64,000 nucleotides of DNA from Microdon myrmicae (lineage: Eukaryota > Arthropoda > Insecta > Diptera > Syrphidae). Below are positions 57,290-64,000 of this stretch, piece after piece (position 1 is the stretch's first letter; every line of letters starts with the position of its first letter). The position numbers were made by a program, and so were the translations under genes. Location of the stretch: the NCBI GenBank assembly GCA_963931805.1, contig OZ007498.1:67262206-67326205 (forward strand), given 5' to 3'. The notes under the pieces were generated by a model. It did no database searches, was not told the DNA's origin, and saw nothing but the letters and a program-made list of their open reading frames with translations.

Positions 57290-58601
57290 TATCCAGCGGT
57301 AATAAAACACACCGCCGCTTAATTGAATTTTATTGTCTAAACTTTATTGAACATTGAACTGTTTTCAATCGGTTATAAGTAAATCTACAGAAGTTGTGTA
57401 ATATTGCACAGTGAATGTTTACGAGTTAAAAAGTTTCAAACGTAATGTCTCGCACGACCGATCTCCGACACGCAACGACCTCGTCACGATTGTGTTGTTG
57501 GGCGAATAAAATTTGACTCTCGGAAAACGCAACGTCCCCGGTACGTGTGCGTTTCTCGGTGGTTACTATCTGACTCCACGATGACCGTTTCACTCCACAT
57601 CCGCTAGCGGCCATCGTGATGGAATTTTCTATCGATCGCGTGATAGCCAATCCGATCTTTTCCTTGGTAATCACCAATTGGCGATCGAATTAGAGTTTTA
57701 CCAGCGGAATTTCCCCTATGCCGTGGTGGACATGTACAATACTCTTTGCTAGAAGTGCAGACGTCGATCGATCCCGCAATTGTTCAAACAAAGGAACAAG
57801 CATTAGGGCTGCTAGCATCGTTGTTGTAAATAAATCATAACGATTGCCGAAGGAAGAAATAGGTTTCAGTGTCTTAAGTCAACAGAAACACTATTTCGGG
57901 GTTCGTCGCTGGGATGCGCAGTGATTAGTTTAACCAATGCGACATGAGAGCATTTTGGTGTTTACCCAATCGCTCACGATAATGCCGTTGTAGGCTATAG
58001 AATTTTCGGTGACCATAGGTCGACCGAAGATTTGTTTGCCAAGGCAATGGCTAGGGTGGCTATTGTTAGGGTTCATGTGGTGGTACATGTGACATGGCCA
58101 TGTGTGCGATTGTTTAAATAACAATCGTATTCATGTTTAATCCTATACTCGGTTGATTGCTAATAATTAGAAATTGGTTGCTCTGTTGGCAACCTGATGG
58201 ATATGGGGGCAATGTTTGATTAGGAATTGGTAGAAGGGACACGATCATGGGTATGGTTGTTGGAATGGCAATCATAATCGTGTCCGATTCAATGGTAGGA
58301 AAATTATCGGCTGCAGCTGTGTCGACAAGTACGCTGGTCGGCGTGTTTTCTTGGACCAACAGATTGTTGGAACAAGAACACGCTGAGAGATTGGCATATG
58401 CTTGGTGATTATGATTGCTGACGAGCTGAGCCGATAGGCGATATGGTGGTTCGTATATTATGAACTGAATAGTCTAATGATGTGTATGCATGCTTGGGCT
58501 TTGCTTTCAGGTGGTTTGCACATCTTTATTGCAGATGGGAAATGGGTAGCTAGGTTAAGAGAAATGGGTGGTTCGTGGGAAATGCTTAAAGAACCCCCAC
58601 A
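57290..58601 (+). mobile_element. HP-family LTR-like element, copy F (5' end missing)
   Basis: Blocks in the HP order: AATAAAACACACCGC, TTTTATTG, GCCGAAGGAAGAAATAGG, the stem-loop at 57856-57897, GATCATGGGTATGGTTG, TGTGTCGACAAGTACGCTGG, TGATGTGTATGCATGCTTGG and the end AAAGAACCCCCACA. The TGTGG start is not present. No gene is seen. Confidence 0.65.
57856..57897 (+). other. Conserved HP-family stem-loop (copy F)
   Basis: GAAATAG and GTTTC pair with GAAAC, a bulged A, and CTATTTC. The loop is changed compared with copies D and G, and here lacks AATAAA. Confidence 0.6.
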
Positions 58602-58655
58602 GAGCTATTGGCATGATATGATTCTATAAACGCCGAGCTTTATATCACGTGATAG

Positions 58656-59240
58656 TGTGGGGGTTCTCTATACTACATGGAGAACCAACCCACAATTCCG
58701 ACTTAATTTCGCCTACAGTGCGTCACATTATCCCCTATTCCACGGTACATGCTATTCACCTGAAATATCATGTTTTCCAAATGGACGCATAGCTGAATTC
58801 ATTCTTCTATGCAGATAATGCATAAATGAATTCAGCTACCTTTTTGCCATACGACAACTCCATTTTTGCTAGCCGATGAGATTTACATCGGAAATCACAT
58901 CATGTCGATAAGCAACAATTAATCTAACCAAACGACGCCGTCGCATCATAGCGAAACCGCTGGGGTTATTTCAGCGTCTTAGAGTCTGGTTCTCACGCTG
59001 ATTATTTCCCAAGCATCAGCGGCGTCCTATTGACTTTCCCCAGACATGATGCGCGAGTATTATTCACCTCACTGAGGCATGCGAATGAGAAGATACATGA
59101 AAAGAGCGCAGTGATGATTGGCTAATAGCTGTGCGAATTCGAAATTCAATTTTCCATCCCTAATTCGAGTCAGTCGCATCTCAACCACCATCGAGCCAAG
59201 TCACGTCGCCCGTTCTGAGAAAATTGTGTTTTCGCGGCAG
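58656..59240 (+). mobile_element. HP-like element start X, hairpin-rich
   Basis: It starts TGTGGGGGTTCTC, which folds with GAGAACC-AA-CCCACA (58680-58694). It also holds a long perfect hairpin at 58790-58838, and small stems at 58970-59035. No clear end or gene is seen. It resembles the other HP elements only at the start, so the assignment is tentative. Confidence 0.4.
58790..58838 (+). other. Perfect 20-pair hairpin
   Basis: TAGCTGAATTCATT (58790-58803) pairs with AATGAATTCAGCTA (58825-58838). Inside, TATGCA pairs with TGCATA around GATAA, with a CTTC bulge on the 5' arm. No mismatch. Confidence 0.8.
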
Positions 59241-59819
59241 TAGTCATTCAGCCACTGTGCATACACTTTCCCGAGTCGTCTTGTCGCGGAGAATTAGTTG
59301 TGTAGAGTATTTTCGCCAATAAGTAATCTAGAAATGAATAGGTTATAAATTTATTTCTGCATGTGGAACCTTTGAAGAACCAATAAAAGTCCCCAAAAGT
59401 CAAAGTGTAAATTTGGCAACGATTCTTGATCGCTTGTGTTTGAACGCCAAGTACCAAGTAAAAAAAAATACCAACTTAAAATCACCAGAGAACAATACAG
59501 AATAAAAGAACTAAATCTACAACTGAACCGCAGTGCATTTTTATTAATCATTTTCGCGTTTTGTGGACATCGTTGGAGAACAACTTCTACCTTACGGAAT
59601 AACAGTGTTTGGGGAAGAAGTGAATCGTGTGGCCGCGTCTTGGTGCAATTAATCTTTTACCCCCACAATAACAGTTTGGATATCAGCAGTATGCTGATTG
59701 CGTGCCAACTATGGTTGCCAGAATGCTGTCTTTTATTAATTTCCCTCGACTTTCAGCTACTGGCCGTCAGTATTGTTCCCAAATGTTAAAATTCTTTAAC
59801 TTTTTCAACTACTAGCCTC
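59241..59819. other. Unassigned spacer
   Basis: A 117-codon + strand frame (59436-59789) has no recognised domain and shows no start context. Nothing else is seen. Confidence 0.3.
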
Positions 59820-59873
59820 TGACCTTTATGCGCGTTCCCTGAGGTCCACCTGCTCGCGCCGTAATCATATATT

Positions 59874-60908
59874 TTATTTTGTCTCATTTATTTCTAGGGC
59901 CACCTCTTTTGCCGCTTGCGTGATGATTTCATTATTTTTACTTACAGTTTCTAGATTTTCGCTCAGAACGGCGATGTCATCCGCATATGCAAGCACTTGT
60001 TTGACCTCGTTCTGAGATGATCCGGCCATGTTGTCGTCTTGAACCTTTCTGATGACATACTCGATCACAAGGATAAAAAGATACGGTGAGAGGCCATCCC
60101 ACTGTGATAGTCCATCGCGGATTGCAAATGTTTTGTAGAGGTGGTCTTCTATTCGAAGTCGCCCTCTATTTTCTTTCATGCAGATTTGAATAAGGGCGGC
60201 ATATTTTTTCGGGATTCCCAACTCAACTACAATATGGTAGAGTCTTTGCTCTGGGACTGAGTCATTGGCTTTTTTGAAGTCAACGAACAGTTTGTGAAAC
60301 GTCTCTCCGTATTCCCACTTCCTTTCCACCAGTTGCCTTATTGTGAACATTTGGTCGCTCGTTGTCCGGTTTCTGTAGAATCCCCATTGGTAACCTCCCA
60401 GTATTTCTTATGCGTACGGTGTGATTCTCGCCAGTATGATATTTGGTAGTATTTTGTATGTGGTTGGGAGCAATGATATTCCTCTGTAGTTTTCGCATTC
60501 AGCTTTATCGCCTTTTTGAGGATGACTATTGAGGTTTTCCATTCTTCCGGAGAGACATCCTTATCCCATATTGTTTTAATCAGTTGGTCGATCTTTCGAG
60601 GGGTTGCCTCTCCTCCATGCTTCATGAGCTCTGCCTGTATGCAGTCGACCCCGGGAGCCTCGTTGTTTTTCAATCGATTCATTGCGTCTACAACTTCGTT
60701 AAAAGAGGGCTCTCGGATCTGAGGTTGGGCTCTATGTACGTCTGGTGCGTTTATTTGTGGTTGATGGGTGCGCACGTTGAGCAGGTTTTTAAATTACTAT
60801 TTCCATCTTGTGACCACACTGTTTGTTTCTGTGACCAGACAGCCGTTTGCGTCTCGAAATATTTGGGCTCTCGCTTGGTACACATTCCTAATTTAGTTTA
60901 TGCTGGCA
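59874..60908 (-). pseudogene. NLR-D reverse transcriptase
   Basis: From 60908 down: INKIRNVYQARAQIFRDANG-like start, NRLKNNEAPGVDCIQAELMK, EEWKTSIVILKKAIK, FTIRQLVERKWEYGETFHK, LFVDFKKANDSVPEQRLY (catalytic D; Y/F region A-N-D), DGLSQWDGLSPYLFILVIEY, VLAYADDIAVLSENLETV (catalytic DD) and ALEINETK. The canonical core order is complete, with a few frameshifts around 60340-60500. The same YADD block appears at 205-235. Confidence 0.87.
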
Positions 60909-60910
60909 TA

Positions 60911-62326
60911 CCACGTGCATGCATACGTTCTTTCCGGTTTCTTTGGTAAAAAAAATTGGTAATTTTCTAGGGAAATAATTTTTTTTTAATTCAAAATATT
61001 GGCCATTGGCTTCTAGATATTTCGCCCATCTTTCAAGTAATTTATGAATAGCATGCCAGAAAAACTGCTTGTCTTTCGCGGCAAACCATTCGCCGAGCCA
61101 TTTTCCAACTTCCTAGAAATTGCTAAAGTGCTGCTCTGCGAGTGCATGTCCCATAGATGCGAAGTGGTGATAGTCAGATGGTTTAAATTAATCATTTGTT
61201 GACGATCGTGTTGTATAATAACGGTTTCACCGGGCTTCAAGAGTTCATAATACACAATACTGGTCACACTGTTACGGACCTCGTGTCCATGCCGTCGCCC
61301 AACATTTTTGAATCAGGATTGAGAACAAACGAACAAAAAACAAAGATCAATCCGAAAATAAAATTGCGAACGAATTACCAACATCCATCACGAGTGCAAC
61401 ACCCATACACACTAACAGTGCGAGTGAATATATATTCACCAACCAAATAAAACGACAAACAAGCTGAACAGGAGGATCAAGACTCAACCCCCATGCAACG
61501 GGAATACCTGCAGCGTCGACCGACGAAAAGGTCCGACAACGCCCTAACGTAAGTCGTTTAATATTTCCATTTTAAATTAACTTGTTATTTTTCATAACAA
61601 TTTTCGTTTACCTCTTCCATCTTAATTTAAATTGTTAAATAACCACAACACCACCAGACACAGGTCACGGTCCTCTTGCTGAAGCGATTTGGCTTTGGTG
61701 TGGAAAGACCGGCTACGCCAGGTCACGATTTTGTCCGCTTCGGATCTTGAAAATGATTTAATTTTTCGTCACCCGTTACAATTCGATGCAAAAAGATTTC
61801 TTCTCGTGTCGTTGAACCAGCATTTCACAAGTGACTTTGCTGTTTTCCATTTGAGGTTTATTGACCTTCCCCATTGCCCGTAAACGTCTGGTGATCGTTA
61901 TTTGTGATACGTGTAAAGCTTCTGGTAATTGTCGTTGAGTTTTAGTTGGGCCACCATCCAATAGCTCCTGCAATCTACCAGAGCGCCCACTGCCTTTCAC
62001 ATTGAAATCACCACTTTTAAATTGTCGAAACCATGTCTGCATGTTCTAATTAATGGAGCGTGTTCACCATATATTTCTACCAGCAAACGATGACTTTCCA
62101 TAGCCTTTTTCTTTTGATTAAATAAGAAAAGCAATACGTGCCGCAAATGTTCTTTTTCAGGCACAAAACTCGACATGATCACTGAACGATGAAACAAAGA
62201 CGTTCGTTTTTGGCGGATCCAACTTTGGTGTGTTTGTAGTTAAATACTAGACGAACAAAATGACGTATATGTCAAATTCATACGCTGCGTACTTTTCGCT
62301 GGCGCCATTTCTTAGTTAAACTTGGT
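60911..62326 (-). mobile_element. mariner family B, copy 3, inside NLR-D, split by a T repeat
   Basis: The left end is TA then CCACGTGCATGCATACG (compare CAGGTGTATGCATAAG). The right end shows GGCGCCATTTCTTAGTTAAA. The minus-strand transposase has SSFVPEKEHLRHVLLFLF, FRQFKSGDFNVKGSGRSGR, QRQLPEALHVSQITITRR, then IVTGDEKL with the first catalytic D, KPNRFSKRTVTCVWW up to the T insertion, YYELLKPGETV, and the C-terminus near 61013. It has several frameshifts; the region with the second and third aspartates is decayed. Confidence 0.82.
61270..61650 (+). mobile_element. T-family solo LTR-like element (copy T1) inside mariner B
   Basis: 381 bp from TGTTACGGACCTCGTG to AACCACAACA, interrupting the transposase between CVWW and YYELL. 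The flanks are ACAC and CCAC, an imperfect 4-bp duplication. Its start matches T2 at 39093 (minus). AGCTGAACAGGAGG, TGCAACGGGAATACCTGC match the T2 interior. Confidence 0.7.
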
Positions 62327-62788
62327 TTAAGATTTTTTTAAGATTTCTTCGATCCGTGTCTTCTCCCATTCACGTTTTTTGCATTTGAGAAGCCTTCTTT
62401 TCTCTTTCGGAACCTCGCGTATCTTTCTGCGTTGACTTCATCATATCTTTCTAAGTGGTTCACTCTGAGGGATTTACGTTGTTCGATCTTAGCCCTGCAC
62501 TCATCGTCAAACCAAGGTTTGGATTTAATTGCTTTCTTAAATCCTTATACCTTTTGGGTTGTTTGTTTGATTACGGCTCTGACGGTGCCCATTTAATGTT
62601 CACATTATTGGTTTCCTATTCCTCACTGCTCCCATTCCCTAGGATGATGAAACTATTCGTTAGTTTGTCTTGATATTCAACCCTTTTCCGTGCCTGCCCG
62701 CGTGGTTTTCCGGCGAGCCGACTCCTAATTTCGCCCATCTCTAGAAGATAATCGGAATCTGCTCCTCTAAATGATCTTGGGTCAAGGA

Positions 62789-64000
62789 TGTTGCGGGTGT
62801 TTCGTCTTGTGCACCTGCACAGGTGCGGATTCAGCAAAAACACCGCAGATTGTTCACCGATAGCTCACTGCAAAATGTTGCAGACCGTTCTCCAAAGAGA
62901 AAATAAAACACACTAATTTTCTTATGAGTAGGTAGAACATTTATTTTTTTTAGAGTTAACATTTTATAGTACTTAATCTCAAGGTTCACATAACTAACAA
63001 TGGGGAACACTAACGCTCTGGTTATTAGTTCGTTGGTACAATGTAAAACATATAGTCACGAATGTGTACTAGATAGTTTGTAATTAGCCGCCTCTGGCAC
63101 TATTGCACGCTGTTTAGGTATAATTTAGTGGTATTTATGTAGATACACAATGCCGCACTTTACTTTATATCTTATTTGAAGACAAAAAAATTAAAACGGA
63201 AAAAAACTTCAAAGAGATGCAATGCGATGACACTTATAGTTCGCGTCTAACATTTAATGAGGTATCGCTAGATTACCGCACTCACTGATTATATTCCACC
63301 GTACGACTCCAGCAACATGTTTGTACCCGATGGGGGATGAAATCTGACTCTCCGTGCCATTGGACGAATCATACCGCCAGTCGCAACTGGGGTGGATTTT
63401 CATGCTATGGTGAAAAACGACTTTCATCCTCTCTCTACCCGGCTGCCAATGAGAACGCGATTTGGGATTCATTGGAAGGGTTTCCATGAGATCGTGCAGA
63501 TCTGATTGAATGTCCGTACATTGGAAGCAAGGACAGCGAAAAATGCATCAGAGGTAGGATGAGAAAAAGGGAACCAGCGGATGTTCAAACAAATGTTCAT
63601 GCACAGTGGCTAAGGCCATACCATTGTAAACAATAGAGGATATTGCCCAAGGAAGAAATATATTTTTCTGTGATGTTAAGTCAACAGAAAATTTGTTCAC
63701 GATGGCAAGGGCCAGGATAGGTGGGTGCATGTTCCATTTAGGAAATGAATCGTGGGACATGACTATTATGTTATGTACGATTGTTTGGATAACAATCATG
63801 GTCGTGTCCAATTCGATGATCGCTTATCGGTTAGGCGACCGATCATGGGAAATTTGGCTTGCAGATGTGCAAGCAAGCAACTTGCTAGGCTTGTCTTTGG
63901 ACCATCGGATTGTTGGAAAAAGTAAACACAGGGGGGTTGCTGTGTATATGATAATCATGAACGCCGGCAAGAGGACCCGGGTACATTCTCAAATGGTTCG
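62789..64000 (+). mobile_element. HP-family LTR-like element, copy E, runs off the right edge
   Basis: It starts TGTTGCGGGTGTTTCG. The stem TGCGGGTGTTT with AAACACCGCA (62792-62847) encloses a second hairpin GCACCT/AGGTGC. Later blocks follow the HP order: AAAATAAAACACAC, ATCTGACTCTCCGTGCC, CCAAGGAAGAAATAT, the stem-loop at 63655-63698, TCATGGTCGTGTCCAATTCG and CTTATCGGTTAGGCGACCG. The end lies outside the window. Confidence 0.65.
63655..63698 (+). other. Conserved HP-family stem-loop (copy E)
   Basis: TTTTCTGT (63664-63671) pairs with ACAGAAAA (63684-63691). The outer G-C pair of copies D and G is here a T-A pair. The lower stem is degraded. Confidence 0.55.

Larger units (their letters stand above)
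59820..62788 (-). mobile_element. NLR-D, large copy, split by a mariner
   Basis: The minus strand has the segment between endonuclease and RT at 62788-62330, then a mariner (60911-62326), then the RT from 60908 down to about 59820. Both sides are continuous in protein order. The upstream end meets HP copy E at 62789, and the 3' end of the family is missing here. Confidence 0.82.

Noticed and set aside
59436..59789. 117-codon frame as a host exon
   Set aside because: No recognised residues pattern, no clear splice or start context; may be chance.

Overview
This is eukaryotic DNA, most likely insect (possibly dipteran), made almost entirely of transposable elements and their remains. The case for an insect is a dense mix of mariner, Tc1, Jockey-like and other non-LTR elements, a SINE with a tRNA-Asp(GTC) head, short degenerate LTR-type repeats and AT-rich spacers. 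I cannot name the species. I found no intact host protein-coding gene, no rRNA and no CRISPR array. The only tRNA-like sequence is the head of a SINE.

I use working names. Non-LTR retrotransposons: NLR-A (tail of GATGAT repeats, shared with the SINE), NLR-B (most abundant), NLR-C (Jockey-like) and NLR-D. LTR-type repeats: HP (hairpin-ended, TGTGG...CCACA), ACC (ends AACCGCCACA), T (starts TGTTACGGACC), S, V, Y and H (the only one with a primer binding site). U is a repeat with a conserved palindrome and unknown class.

Layout. 0-8 kb: NLR-D end, V repeat, full SINE, an ACC repeat holding a solo S LTR, and U. 8-16 kb: mariner derivatives, V repeats, SINE copies and an HP element. 17.8-20.5 kb: a Tc1 element in TA microsatellite, split by an HP element. 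20.5-25 kb: T, ACC, NLR-B split by U and a mariner, and V. 25-26.2 kb: a nearly full mariner. 29.8-33.1 kb: NLR-C with a 12-bp target duplication. 33.3-35.9 kb: a deleted mariner, then the H LTR with a 20-unit array, a tRNA-Lys primer site and three hairpins. 35.9-40.7 kb: NLR-B on the minus strand, split by HP and T insertions. 40.7-43.2 kb: a mariner split by NLR-A. 43.2-46.2 kb: two NLR-B copies head to tail, then an NLR-C tail. 49-56 kb: NLR-D and NLR-A ends plus V and ACC repeats. 56.7-64 kb: NLR-D pieces, HP elements, and a three-layer nest (NLR-D, holding a mariner, holding a T repeat).

Several insertions are resolved to the base, because removing the insert and one target-site copy rejoins the interrupted host element. 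Parts of every element are broken by stops, frameshifts, 5' truncation or internal deletion, so the window looks like silent, nested repeat DNA such as pericentromeric or piRNA-cluster-type sequence. The most unusual signals are compensatory base changes in hairpins: at the start of HP elements, inside the HP body, and in the leader of the H retrotransposon.
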